64,000 nt of DNA from NCBI GenBank assembly GCA_001466705.2, contig LATX02000215.1, forward strand, positions 310,001-374,000, read 5' to 3'. A program made the position numbers and the translations under genes. This document shows, piece by piece, positions 26,531-37,574 of the stretch; the stretch's first letter is position 1, and every line of letters begins with the position of its first letter. The stretch comes from Moniliophthora roreri. Lineage: Eukaryota > Basidiomycota > Agaricomycetes > Agaricales > Marasmiaceae. The notes beneath the pieces are model-generated. The model ran no database searches, was not told the DNA's origin, and saw only the letters and a list, made by a program, of their open reading frames with translations.

Positions 26531-28407
26531 ACTCTTGGTGTGTGTACGCACTTCTGGAGTACTGCTCCTACTGAAAATTCCCATCGCCATTATCTCTTGG
26601 TAGGTGACCCCGCTATGAGATCGGGGGCCTCAGTAAAAAACTGCCGTAGTTTCCGAGGAGTATCATTGATTGCAGGTACAGCATCACCTATTAGCAGTCG
26701 ATCGCTTCGAGCTTCCAGATCAGATGCCTGTACACTTGAGGACAACGGAAGGGATTTGAGGGGCGGGCTAAGATGGTTCCAGAGCGACTGAAGGTCATCG
26801 GAGTCGACGTCAAGCTCTGTTGTTGTTTGTTTAGCAAACATGGCATCAACAGCATTCTTTCACCTGATCGGCCCGGTCCAACTTAACCAGATGCGCTCAT
26901 GCCCATGCTCTCAAGTCTTGCATCGACAACATTGCAGTCTATTGACCATCCATACTTGTATGCAAATCCTGGAGAAATTTCCACGAGCTCTTTTCTTCTT
27001 TCCTCGCCCTCTGGTGGGTTTCTAGCGGTCCCGCCTTAATCTTTGCTTAATCTTCTGCCGCGTCGGGATGAATCAGCATCAACTGCTTTCTTTCCAGTGG
27101 CAGGCGAACGTCCACCAATACTCAAGGCTCGAGTTATTCGTAGCGTAAATTGATGGTTACTAGATTCCTCTCCAAGTTTGGCGCTTTGCTCACCTCAGTT
27201 CCGTTCCCACACGCTCCATACACGTCATTGCTAGACGACTTCAAGTTCCCCTTATCGATGCTAGGTCCTTTATTCAAGACGTGCTGCCGAATGAGCAATT
27301 CTCAATTGTTCTGCTCATATATCACGCCTGATGTCGAAGAACTGGTGACTAGCTCAAGCATTACTAAGGCCCATCAAAAGCTGACTGGTCAGCTGCTTTG
27401 TGATACTGCTCGTTTGCTCCGATGAAAACGTTTAGTCAAGAAACTCGGTGGTTCAAGGAAGAGGCGGGNACTCTTGGTGTGTGTACGCACTTCTGGAGTA
27501 CTGCTCCTACTGAAAATTCCCATCGCCATTATCTCTTGGTAGGTGACCCCGCTATGAGATCGGGGGCCTCAGTAAAAAACTGCCGTAGTTTCCGAGGAGT
27601 ATCATTGATTGCAGGTACAGCATCACCTATTAGCAGTCGATCGCTTCGAGCTTCCAGATCAGATGCCTGTACACTTGAGGACAACGGAAGGGATTTGAGG
27701 GGCGGGCTAAGATGGTTCCAGAGCGACTGAAGGTCATCGGAGTCGACGTCAAGCTCTGTTGTTGTTTGTTTAGCAAACATGGCATCAACAGCATTCTTTC
27801 ACCTGATCGGCCCGGTCCAACTTAACCAGATGCGCTCATGCCCATGCTCTCAAGTCTTGCATCGACAACATTGCAGTCTATTGACCATCCATACTTGTAT
27901 GCAAATCCTGGAGAAATTTCCACGAGCTCTTTTCTTCTTTCCTCGCCCTCTGGTGGGTTTCTAGCGGTCCCGCCTTAATCTTTGCTTAATCTTCTGCCGC
28001 GTCGGGATGAATCAGCATCAACTGCTTTCTTTCCAGTGGCAGGCGAACGTCCACCAATACTCAAGGCTCGAGTTATTCGTAGCGTAAATTGATGGTTACT
28101 AGATTCCTCTCCAAGTTTGGCGCTTTGCTCACCTCAGTTCCGTTCCCACACGCTCCATACACGTCATTGCTAGACGACTTCAAGTTCCCCTTATCGATGC
28201 TAGGTCCTTTATTCAAGACGTGCTGCCGAATGAGCAATTCTCAATTGTTCTGCTCATATATCACGCCTGATGTCGAAGAACTGGTGACTAGCTCAAGCAT
28301 TACTAAGGCCCATCAAAAGCTGACTGGTCAGCTGCTTTGTGATACTGCTCGTTTGCTCCGATGAAAACGTTTAGTCAAGAAACTCGGTGGTTCAAGGAAG
28401 AGGCGGG
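26531..28407. repeat. Two identical 938-bp blocks around a single N (probable false duplication)
   Basis: Block 1 is 26531-27468, block 2 is 27470-28407, offset exactly 939. Every segment I compared is identical, including four open frames repeated at the same offset. Block 1 ends in GAGGCGGG, then the lone N at 27469, then block 2 restarts at ACTCTTGGTGTG. The left arm has only one copy of this sequence (about 8790-9685, inverted). The pattern is typical of overlapping contig ends placed side by side in a scaffold. Confidence 0.85.
27469..27469. other. Single N, assembly gap
   Basis: This is the only ambiguous base in the window. It marks the junction between the two identical 938-bp blocks and is likely an unsized contig join. 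Confidence 0.95.
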
Positions 28408-28620
28408 CGACGGTAGCGACACTGTTCAATTGATATTCCGAGTCAGGCGGAGGGTTTTGGATGAGCCATTCACTCGTCAGAACTGCCAACTTATAATTGT
28501 CTTCGGTGTTGACTAAAGAAATTCGGGGAGCTCATTCGTGGTGTTAAAGCTTTTAAAAGGAGTCAAGGTACATATTTCGTCTCATTTTCATTCGCCGTCA
28601 GCATCGTCGAACGTACTGAA

Positions 28621-30615
28621 ATGTCCAACCCACGTCCAGCCTCAACGCGACGAGCTTGCGGTAACTGCAGGAAACGCAAAATTGTAAGCCAAGGTTTACA
28701 TTTGGAGTCTCGTATTCTCATTTCTTGCACACAGAAATGCGATACCCTTAGACCTGTCTGCACTCAGTGCCTTACCAGGGCTTCTCTCGACGACGCATGT
28801 GATTACGGAGACAGTGGAGGGCTTGACACAACTGAAGAGCTTGAGCAAAATATCTTGCGACTGCTTCGGTCCTAAGCCCTCGAGCTTGAGCGTCTCCGAG
28901 GTCATGCAGTGAGGCTCTACCAGTCGCAAAGCTCAAGCTTTGGTACACGTACGTAGGCTCACAAATACCCTGGTACATGGTAGCTAATTGTCGCGAATCA
29001 AAGCAGCAACACCACATATGGCCTCATCAAGCGGGACATTATCTGTATCCGATGTTGGTGATAACCGTGCATTCAGTATGATGCTAGCTAACAGCTACTC
29101 GTTCAGGATTCTCCGCTAGAGATTCGGAGATCGCTGTACGTGCCTTATATGATTGATTTCTCCTCGACACTGACGGATGCGACAGACTCGAAACATTCCT
29201 CGCACAGCACGTGCCTAGCCTAGAATTCTTCCTGAACCAATCTCGATTTGTACAGTGTGCCTTGTCAACTCTTCCCTCAAGTCACTCATCCCGTCCATGC
29301 CGTGGGCTCATGAATACAGTTTACTACGTCGCATCATCATTCAATAAACCGTTGAATCCGCCTTCTCAGGTTCTCCTCGAAGCTGTTGGAATTTTATCGA
29401 CGAATCACCCAAACAAGATCCTTCACGCAATTCAAGCAGAAGTCCTTCTCGCCACTTGGTTCCTGCATTCGAATAGAATCTTACAAGGAAAATATCATCT
29501 AGGGACAGCGGTCTCGTTGACTGTTGGTGCTGGACTTCATCGGATTCGCAGCCGACGCAATAATCAAACTACCAGTCACCGAATGTCATTACCGCCAGCG
29601 GTTGATAGTGTTGAGGAAGGAGAGCGTATCATTGGGTTTTGGAAAGTTTTTGCGCTAAGTAACATTTGGGATACGATTTCTGGTCCGACGTCGTCGTGCA
29701 TAGTTTTCAATGGAGACGGAAAAAGTATTGACACACCATGGGCATGGGAGGTACATGAATACGAGCAGGTATGTCTATCTGTTTTGTTGCAATATCATTT
29801 TGATGTAAACGGCGGTGTAGTACACGTTACCCGAAAACCTGGTAGGTGGGTTGACGGTCCACAATTTCCTTGTAGGGGCTCCCAGCTCTGCTAGAGAAGG
29901 TCTCTCTATGATATCTATGCTTGCGAAAGCTTCGGTTTTATTCTCGAAAGCGAAAAGCTTTGCTGATTCGGTGCCTAGAACGCAATTGAATCGTATGCTA
30001 GATCCAAATATTTCTATTCCTACATGCAAACTGATTCATGTTTTGGACTTTAGAGGCTCAACTGACACACATCCAAGCCTGTCATGAGTACCTGGATAAT
30101 CTCATTGATAAATTCACATCGTCACTAGCACCTATTCCGCAAGACACACAAATATCTGCATCTGACGTGCACCTTGCGGTACTCATACACACCCTAGCCT
30201 ATACGTCAGCCATTCATCTGCACTCCCCATTTGCAGCCACAGACGCAAGGTCAAGCACTAAATCTCTGTCTGTAGCTGAACTTGCTACAGGCTTACTTCC
30301 TTACATCGACTATCTCGCTTTACAGACCGCTGAAGGATTTCCTATTGTCAATCCAATTTTCGGTGCACTTTGGTTCGTTGTGGGAAAGGTGTTCGTTGAG
30401 GAGCTGCGGCGATTGAGAGGTCTGCGACGGTCAAGTTCAGCTTCGAGGACAAACGAGGTCTTTGCGATGCTTGGAAGGTTGAAGGCGACTATGGCGGCCA
30501 TAGGACAGTCATCGCCATTCGTCGGTGAGTATGAACTGTATGAAGGTGCGAGCTGTCGATGCTGACCTGGTTTTGTTTAGCGGATCAACTTCGAAGGCTG
30601 ACTGAATCACAATAA
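28621..30615 (+). pseudogene. Zn2Cys6 transcription factor, unit B copy with nonsense codon
   Basis: All eight exons of the unit A gene are present with the same splice sites: 28621-28683, 28735-28948, 29004-29053, 29107-29135, 29186-29768, 29821-29992, 30054-30524, 30581-30615. The full frame would be 538 codons, with an 18-bp in-frame insertion in exon 3. The zinc cluster is intact (ACGNCRKRKIKCD...RPVCTQC...DDACDY). A TAA at 28873-28875 in exon 2 interrupts the coiled coil that follows, where unit A reads LEARIREL. A truncated protein of ~86 residues with only the zinc cluster could be made; otherwise the copy is dead. The rest of the frame is still open, so the loss looks recent. Confidence 0.8.
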
Positions 30616-30745
30616 AACGGTGATCGCAGGATCAAGTATAGAAGCATAGAAGTTAAAAATATAGACGTATAGATACAGTATAGAGGCAAAATTGCATGGT
30701 TTGCACTACATCAACTTTTTTGGCACTGCGCTGCGTGGATCGTCA

Positions 30746-31120
30746 CTACTCTCCCCTTCCCCATTCCACCTCTTCCTCCATCCAACGCAAATACTCATCC
30801 ATATCCGGATTGTCGTCAAACTTGTCAGCTCTCCTACTCGACTTCTTGTTTGACTTCGCCGTTTTCCGACTCGCACGGTATTTGTCAATTCGTCTATTGG
30901 ATTTTTCAGCATGCCTTTCAAATTCTAGCATGAAATTGTTGGCAGGAGTTGTGAAAGAACGGGGAGGCAACGTTCCGTCTCGTTCGATGTGATCTAGGTC
31001 GTCCGATGGGTTTGGAATTGGTGTTTTTGGGCTAGATTTGGTGGATGATTGAGATGGTTCTCCTGGTTGGGAGTTGCGACGAATGGTGACGAAAGGACCG
31101 GTTGTGATAATGGAAGTCAT
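30746..31120 (-). CDS. 124-aa orphan protein, unit B
   Basis: Second copy of the 6068-6442 frame, with the same start (MTS.ITTGPFVTIRR), same length and same acidic end (WMEEEVEWGRGE). Substitutions are scattered and there is no stop. As in unit A it lies tail to tail with the regulator. Its neighbours on both sides are broken, yet this frame stays open. Function unknown. Confidence 0.58.
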   Translation of the reverse strand: MTSIITTGPFVTIRRNSQPGEPSQSSTKSSPKTPIPNPSDDLDHIERDGTLPPRSFTTPANNFMLEFERHAEKSNRRIDKYRASRKTAKSNKKSSRRADKFDDNPDMDEYLRWMEEEVEWGRGE

Positions 31121-31707
31121 GGCATTAGTAGTGAAGTGAACGACTATGGGTTTATAGAGCAGAATCTTTTTAGGCTGTACTTGTTTTTCCTGCGTCGCTG
31201 ATCGCGCTCGTGTCAGCTGTCACAGCAATGCCACAGTAACAGAAACGAGAATACAAATGAATTATTAGCGACCAGAGAACATCGCGGAAAAAGAAACAAA
31301 GCATTAGATTCCACAACAAGGTTGAAATTACGATAACGTGATGGTCTCTAGGGAGACTACTATTCCCTCCTGTATGGAGGCGACGGGACTTTGAGGAATT
31401 TCCGCAGCCGACTTCAGTGAATATGGTCGACCTGTTTTTTTTGTGCCACGGTCCAGCGACAGATCGTTATGTCACGGCATTTCAGCGACACACAGGGTCT
31501 CTGCTACCATGCAAGATAGGATAGTACAAGGAACTAAAATAGGTCTAGAGTCAACGCTGAGGTTCAAGTGTTACATCGTTGCTATGCTTCCTGGCGGTCT
31601 TGATCCTCGGTCAAAGGAAATGAATACAATGATACAATAGTAGACTAATACAACGCAATACATGCAGAGCACGTAGTCCATGAAGCCTCCCGTGTTCACG
31701 GTGCAAC

Positions 31708-32103
31708 CTAGAAGGGATTCATTAACGTTAATGCAAAAACAAACGAAGACCGGATTGTACTCATCGGGTCTCGACCAGACTGGGCAGACCGAATTGCCCG
31801 CTCGAATGGCTGTCTCCGAGTAGCATGTACCCACTCATAGTCCTTTGTATTCTCCATCTGGACTTGCTCCGCCTCTTCACCACTCTCATCTAGTACCTCC
31901 TCCGAATATCGTTCTTCTAAATCAGAATGAAAATCCATGAATGTCGTCTTCCCTGAACGAACATTGTTCTCCGTGTGGCGGTAGGAAGAGTTTATCTGGG
32001 TACCGGATCCAATGGTAAACGTAATAGGACTGTCCGGATCGACAGTGAAATTGGAACAATTGTTAAACATGCCAGTGCCAGCAACGGCCCTCAAGAAATC
32101 TTC
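31708..32103 (-). pseudogene. FNN-motif gene, unit B, N-terminal half deleted
   Basis: Only the C-terminal half remains: RAVAGTGMFNNCSNFTV, TIGSGTQIN, ENNVRSGKTTFMDFHSD and the acidic segment SGEEAEQVQMENTKDYEW. The sequence for the first ~120 residues, including the FTIxGGTF motif and the His/Pro linker, is missing. Homology jumps from this exon at about 32100 straight to DNA that in unit C lies upstream of the gene (near 37250). The intron donor at the 3' end is also lost: GTGAGT in A, C and D is ATGAGT here, so the frame runs into the former intron. Confidence 0.7.
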
Positions 32104-32359
32104 GTTGTGCTTGGGCTGTCGTGGAGGTCAAGGACTCGGAGCAAAATAGAATTACAGAAGATTCTGGGTTTCGGAGTCTAGACCACAGACACGTGGAAAC
32201 TCCTAAACTGGCACGAGGGAATTGTTGCTTGAAATCCAGGTCGGAAGATGGAGTTTGGGCATGTATCTCTGCACATTATTCGGTATGAGTCTCGCTCAGA
32301 TAAATGTCCGGTATGGGATACGGGAATGCATTAGAGATCAGAGATAATGATTTTCTCTG

Positions 32360-33346
32360 ACGTGACGTGACAAGGTCACATGGCCGCGAAACCTGAGCAC
32401 GTGGTTGAGAAGATCAAGAGAGTTCTTTGGACGATTTACGTGATCAGAATCACAGACGCGTCGGGGCACAGCCACAGAAAATTTCCTTCTCGACCGCCAT
32501 GTCGCTTCCACCTGCTCGTTCTCCCGTCCACAATGTTGAAAGTCTTTCAAGCAACATTAATGTTTCTCGCAGCAAGCTGGTGATACTCTGAGGTTATGGA
32601 GGTCATCTGCGGGTGAGTCTTGTATCCATACTGTTCTTGACTCAGAAGGCGCTCAATCAAACCCTGTACGCCTGTACAGCTTCCTATGACTAGTACTTCA
32701 CCCGTTATAGTTCTCGGTAAGTAGCCTCCGTTCTTAGCCTAGTATCACTATCTCTGACGTTCATTAGGTGGTGAAGACACGATCAGAGGACCAGAAACCC
32801 TGAAGATGAACATATCCCGGCGATGTCTGTGTGCGCTCAAAACCCCGTTTCCAATTCTTTGACGAATCTTTCTTTCATCGAGTTGCCACCAATGCCATGA
32901 CTATCACGAAGGGTGTCGTTCGAGGCATCCTCATACGAACTCCTTTCCAATCCCTCCGTGCTTTCCGCCATGAAGCGAGGCCACTTCAGCACACACACAT
33001 TGATACACCTCCCGTGCCGATCCGGCAACATCGAGGCTTTCATCTTCTGAGTCTTGAACAGGATACAGAACTCGAACAGATGCCGGCGCGCTCGCCACAT
33101 ATCAATTTCAAAGACACGCACGCACTCACAAAGAAAACTGTCTTCTCAAATTTGGGAGGGAGATCGGTGGCTTTCGGCCCATTACCTACGTTACTGGAAG
33201 GAGTTGAGTTGATCGAGTGTATCCTTCGCCGGGATACCAGTGTTGGGGGAGGTCTAGGGTATCGTAAATGGCTAGGATACGTTCCTCAGGGGACGGAGCT
33301 GTGGAAGGAGACGGAGGTGGCGGTATTGGATAACAAGCATCTATAG
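32360..33346 (+). pseudogene. Gene X, unit B, heavily decayed
   Basis: Recognisable pieces of gene X remain: the upstream flank (GGTCACATGGCCGCGAAACC), then a C-terminal portion reading KTVFSNLGGRSVAFGPLP, ELIECILRRD and RKWLGYVPQ. The central part is rearranged or replaced and frames shift. No full-length product is possible. Confidence 0.55.
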
Positions 33347-33769
33347 AGCGGGTACTGCAAGAGGGGAGCGTGCATCAAGTCGTTGAGCAGGTTCATGTGG
33401 AAATAGTTTGTAAGTTTATATTAGCTCCCGTGATCAGCTCTCTGAATTTCTAGTACTACTTGAAACAGATGAATTCGTTCTAGCTTGATCACACCAATAC
33501 TGGTGTTTCAACCGTTCACGAAATCATTTCGGCGGCCTATGGACTACATTCTACTGATCAAATTCTGGCTTCTCACGTCTAAATTGTCTAACAATGAAGA
33601 CGGGAGAAAGCCTTTCGTTAGGCCTAGGTTCGCTTGCTCCGCCTTGTAGAAGCCATGCGTGACAGTCACACTTGTCACGCTTGCCAGCTCAAAACCACGC
33701 CTCGAAAGACATCCTTTCTCTACACCCATATCTTCTCTCAGGCCCATTATCTCAACATATATCGAACAC

Positions 33770-34780
33770 AATGGCATTTATACACCGCTATAGGCCCACT
33801 ATAGTCTTGGATATCACCTATAAAGTTGTCAGTGCCACCTTAGTTTCGGGGGTCGGAATTCCTTTGATGGACGCTGAATAGTTCAATATCGCATCGCAAA
33901 TCTCGATATCTCATGGACAATTCCATGTCGCCTATCTCCAGCTCCTGAAGCCACTCTCGCCGGCTGTCCGGTGCTCTAGGTACCAAGATGTCATCAGGTC
34001 CTTTCCGAGGTTTCGGGCGTTTGTAGGATTAAGAAATGTTGGACCATTGGCTCTGGTGAGTGCTTATTGTATGTTGGTGTCTCTTCTCTCATCTCATATT
34101 CTTGCTAAGATCAACCCCGTCCTCGATGTCGGAAAGAGAAAGACCTCTAACTCACAATCTACACATCCTTCATCTCTCGCCTACATTTGACAATAATCGT
34201 CTTCAAGATTGGCGGTATATGCTTCACATCATGTCCTGGTACACAAAGTCACTTCAAATAGGTTTCAGCGACCAGTTTTGGTGAGTCCATCTTGCGTGCT
34301 AATTGACACACATATCTGATCGTGACAGTCTTCATCGGGTTAGAGAAAACTAGGCTGGCGTTCTGCCTGGTCAAGTTATAAATAGCCCAGAACTGGAAGC
34401 TTCAGTTGCTATATCGGAACCTCTATTAGCGTGGCACCCCAAGGTCATGGAGTAATTCGCTGCACTGCTCATCACAGTTCCGTCATGCTGCTGGGACATC
34501 GTCCTTGCGTGGAGTCTTTCCTACAAGCGTTCGAGTGAGATTCTAGCCTCGGTGAGCATGGAAGTGCTGTTTTCCGTATCTAATTGTGACATTCTTCACC
34601 AGTGGAGAACTATACCCTGGTGTTTGAAGAAGAAGCCGCTACTTCTCAAGTCACCAGGTAGCGGGTGCACGCATCTCGAATTTTCAACTCTTCGCCCCGT
34701 GCTCGCAGATCACTCGAAGCGATCTTCGTGGTATATATGGTCTGCTTCGTTGCCCGTTACAACAGGTAACTCGTCATAGG
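33770..34780 (+). pseudogene. Gene E, unit B, divergent copy
   Basis: The copy begins MAFIHRYRPTIVLDITYKVV and keeps the exon-intron rhythm of gene E. Introns are GTGAGTGCTT...GCTAAG near 34055-34107, GTGAGTCCAT...GACAG near 34281-34328 and GTGAGCATGG...CACCAG near 34551-34603. The exon between the first two reads SSMSERERPLTHNLHIL..SWYTKSLQIGFSDQFW without stops. An in-frame stop follows GIPLMDAE in the first segment. It is the most diverged of the four copies. Product unknown. Confidence 0.4.
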
Positions 34781-34945
34781 ATGCCATACAAGCTTCTCGT
34801 ACGATGGAGGCGTACCTTCCCTTTCCCATTTGCTTGTCGTGCTAATGGCCTGAAGATACCATGTATCCATCCAATTCCCTTTCCCGTTCTCTTTAAAGTG
34901 TCGCGCGAAGCAGCCATCACATGGTTCTTGGAACTCTGAAGACCT

Positions 34946-35142
34946 CGACAGTCAAGTTCAGCTTCGAGGGAAAAGAGGTCTTTGCAATGCTTGAAAGGCT
35001 GAAGGCGACTATGGCGGCCGTAGGAGAGCCATCGCCATTCGTCGGTGAGTATGACTTGTATGAAGGTGCGAGCTGTCGACGGCTGACCTGCTCTTGTTTA
35101 GCGGATCAACTTCGAAGGCTGACTCGGACTGAATCGCAATAA
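34946..35142 (+). pseudogene. 3' fragment of the Zn2Cys6 regulator (unit C)
   Basis: This fragment contains only the end of exon 7 (EVFAMLERLKATMAAVG..PSPFVG), the last intron (GTGAGT...TTTAG) and the last exon (ADQLRRLT...ESQ stop). Sequence upstream of 34946 has no similarity to the regulator. It marks the 5' truncation point of unit C. Confidence 0.75.
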
Positions 35143-35282
35143 AACGGTAATCGTATCTCTTGCATGATATAGTAACAGATATGGACATGTAAAGATACAT
35201 TATAGAATCAAAATTACATGGTTTGTACTACATCAACTTTTTTGTTACTGCGCTGCGTGGTATCCCAACTTCAACGTCATCA

Positions 35283-35666
35283 CTACTCTCCCCTTCCCCA
35301 TTCAACCTCTTCCTCCATCCAACGCGAATACTCGTCCGTATCGGGATCGTCGTCAAATTTGCCAGCTCTCTTACTCGATTTCTTGTTTGACTTTGCCGTT
35401 TTCCGACTCGCACCGGGTTTGTCGATTCGTCTATTGGACTTTTCAGTATGCCTTTCAAATTCCTCCATGAAATCATTGGCAGGAGTTGTGAAAGAACGGG
35501 TAGGTAATGTTCCGTCTCGTTCCAAATCATCTAGGTTGTCCCATGGCTTTGGAAATGCAGGTGTCGGTGGTGTTTTCGAGCTAGATTTGGTGGGCGATTG
35601 AGGTGCTTCTCCGGGTTGGGGGTGGCGGACGGTGACGAAAGGACCGGTTGTGATAGTGGAAGTCAT
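35283..35666 (-). CDS. 127-aa orphan protein, unit C
   Basis: Third copy of the 124-aa family, fully open, starting MTSTITTGPFVTVRHPQPGE and ending WMEEEVEWGRGE. Relative to A and B it has small in-frame length changes in the Pro-rich part (TPPTPAFPKPWDNL). Keeping the frame through indels argues for a functional protein. It lies tail to tail with the regulator fragment. Function unknown. Confidence 0.6.
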   Translation of the reverse strand: MTSTITTGPFVTVRHPQPGEAPQSPTKSSSKTPPTPAFPKPWDNLDDLERDGTLPTRSFTTPANDFMEEFERHTEKSNRRIDKPGASRKTAKSNKKSSKRAGKFDDDPDTDEYSRWMEEEVEWGRGE

Positions 35667-36307
35667 GATAATAAATAGCAGTGAAGTGAACGGCTATGGA
35701 TGGAATGGGATTTTGAGAGTAGAATCGTTTTCGGCTGCTCTACTTATTTATCCTGCCGTCACTGATCACGCCCGTGTCAGCTGCCACAGCAATGCCACAG
35801 TAGTGCCACAGTAACACAAATGAGAATACAAATGAATAATAAGCGTCCAGCGCATGGGGTTAGAAGACAAAGCATTGGACTCCCTCAACAAGGTTCAACT
35901 ACTACAATGCGATAGTCTCTAGGTTGCTAAGGGGGACTACTGTTCCCTCCTGTATAGAGGCGATGAGACTTCGTTGCGACAGCCCGCCGCCCGATCAGAA
36001 CCAGCGACAGAGTCATCACGACCGGTGACCGTCGCCTCGGTGAGCGACAAGGAACTTCTGTGGCCCGACTTAAATGAGTGTGGTTGACGCCATATTGACG
36101 TCACGGTCCAGGGCTAGCGACAGACCGATATGTCACGGTATTTCAGTTACCATGACCGTCGCTACGGTAGTACAAGGACCTAGAGTCAACGTCGAGGTAC
36201 AAGGGTTACAGTTCCTGGTAGTCTTGATCCTCGGCCGAAGGAAATACAATAGTAGAGTAATACAACACAATACATGCAGAGCACATAGTCCACGAAGCCT
36301 TCCGTGT

Positions 36308-37033
36308 TCACGGTGCAACCTACAAAAAATCCGCTAACGTTAATGAGAGAACAAATGAATATTAGATTGTCCTCACCGGGTCTCGACCAGACTGGGCCAA
36401 CTGAATTGCCCACTCGAATGCCTGTCTCCCAATGGCACGTACCCGCTCATAGTCCTTTGTATTCTCCATCTGGACTTGCTCCGCCTCTTCACCACGCTCC
36501 GAATCAGAATGAAAATCCATGAATGTCGTCTTCCCTGAACGAACATTGTTCTCCGTGTGGCGGTAGTGAGTGTTTATCTGGGTACCGGATCCAGTGGTAA
36601 CTGTAATAGGACTGTCCGGATCGACAGTGAGATTGGAACAATTGTTAAAGAAGCCACTGCCAGCAACGGCTTCCAACAACTCGTCGGAAGAGTGAACGAC
36701 ACGTGTGTTGTAATTTCCACTCATCGTCCTCCGTTGGTACTTTGAGGTATTCTGGACTGATGGTGGTGGACGCGATGATGAGTCAAATGTCTGAGCGAAG
36801 AAAGCCGCATCAGCGGTCTGTGTACGTGGCGGTGGTGGGAATGAAGTAGATTGGGTAGATTGAGGAGCGGCGTGAGGATGGTGTTGATTACCAGGCGTAC
36901 TGCGTGTACGGTGATATGACGACGTGGAACGTCCGTTATGGGTACGTATATCTGGATCGATCCAGGTGGTTCGACCTCGTACATTATTGAATGTACCACC
37001 GTAAATGGTGAAGCCGGACTGGTTGTTAAACAT
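36308..37033 (-). CDS. FNN-motif protein, unit C (intact, 222 aa)
   Basis: Two exons (36377-37033 and 36308-36319) give 222 aa. The start is the MFNNQSGFTIYGGTFNNV ATG at 37033, and the tiny last exon adds VAP and a stop. Layout: N-terminal motif FNNQSGFTIYGGTFNNVRG (2-20); a His/Ser/Thr/Pro-rich linker (~25-105) with HHPHAAPQS and SSRPPPSVQN; RRTMSGNYNTRVVHSSDELLEA; a second copy of the motif, FFNNCSNLTVDPD..ITV (~135-155) with TGSGTQIN; an acidic tail. There is no signal peptide or transmembrane segment. Short Gly-Gly-Phe/Asn motifs like this open many Agaricomycete proteins, including NACHT-type ones (from memory), but no function is assigned. The copy in unit D is almost identical. Confidence 0.7.
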
Positions 37034-37574
37034 GGTTGAACGATAATAGCAGAGGAGGATATGAATGCTGTCTTAAGTATTGTAGAAAGAAAGGCCCCTG
37101 GTTATTACGATCGACCATGTTCCGAGAGTATAAGGCCAATCGCCGTTAGCAAGACAATAACCATGATGGTCACAATCACTTACAGTACAAGAAAAGATGT
37201 GGCATTCAGCCTGTTCGAAAGACAATTGACGAGAGACTTGGGGCATTGCGATCGTTGTGCTTGGGCTGTCGTGGAGGTCAAGGAGCAAAATAGAATTACA
37301 GAAGTCTAGACCATGGACACGTGCAAGCTCCTAAACTGGCACAAGGGAATTCTTGCTTGAAAACCAGGTTGGAAGATGGAGTTTGGGCATGTATCTCTGC
37401 ACATAATTCGGCATGAATCTCGTTCATATAAATGTCCGGTATGGGATACGGGAATGCAATAGAGATCATAGATGATTTTCTCTGGCGTGACGTGACAAGG
37501 TCACATGGCCGCGAAACCTGAGCACGTGGTTGCGTTTGCGCTTCGTCTCAAACCATGATCATGGATCCACAGAC
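36470..37574. repeat. 1,105-bp tract identical to 40851-41955
   Basis: Line-by-line comparison at offset 4381 shows no difference from 36470 to 37574. It covers most of the FNN gene, its 5' region and the start of the X flank. Sequence just outside both ends differs at many positions. See the finding on gene conversion. Confidence 0.85.

Noticed and set aside
26590..27780. Repeated frames taken as a real tandem gene pair (MFAK, 83 aa, twice)
   Set aside because: They fall in the two identical blocks around the N and are most likely one locus counted twice.
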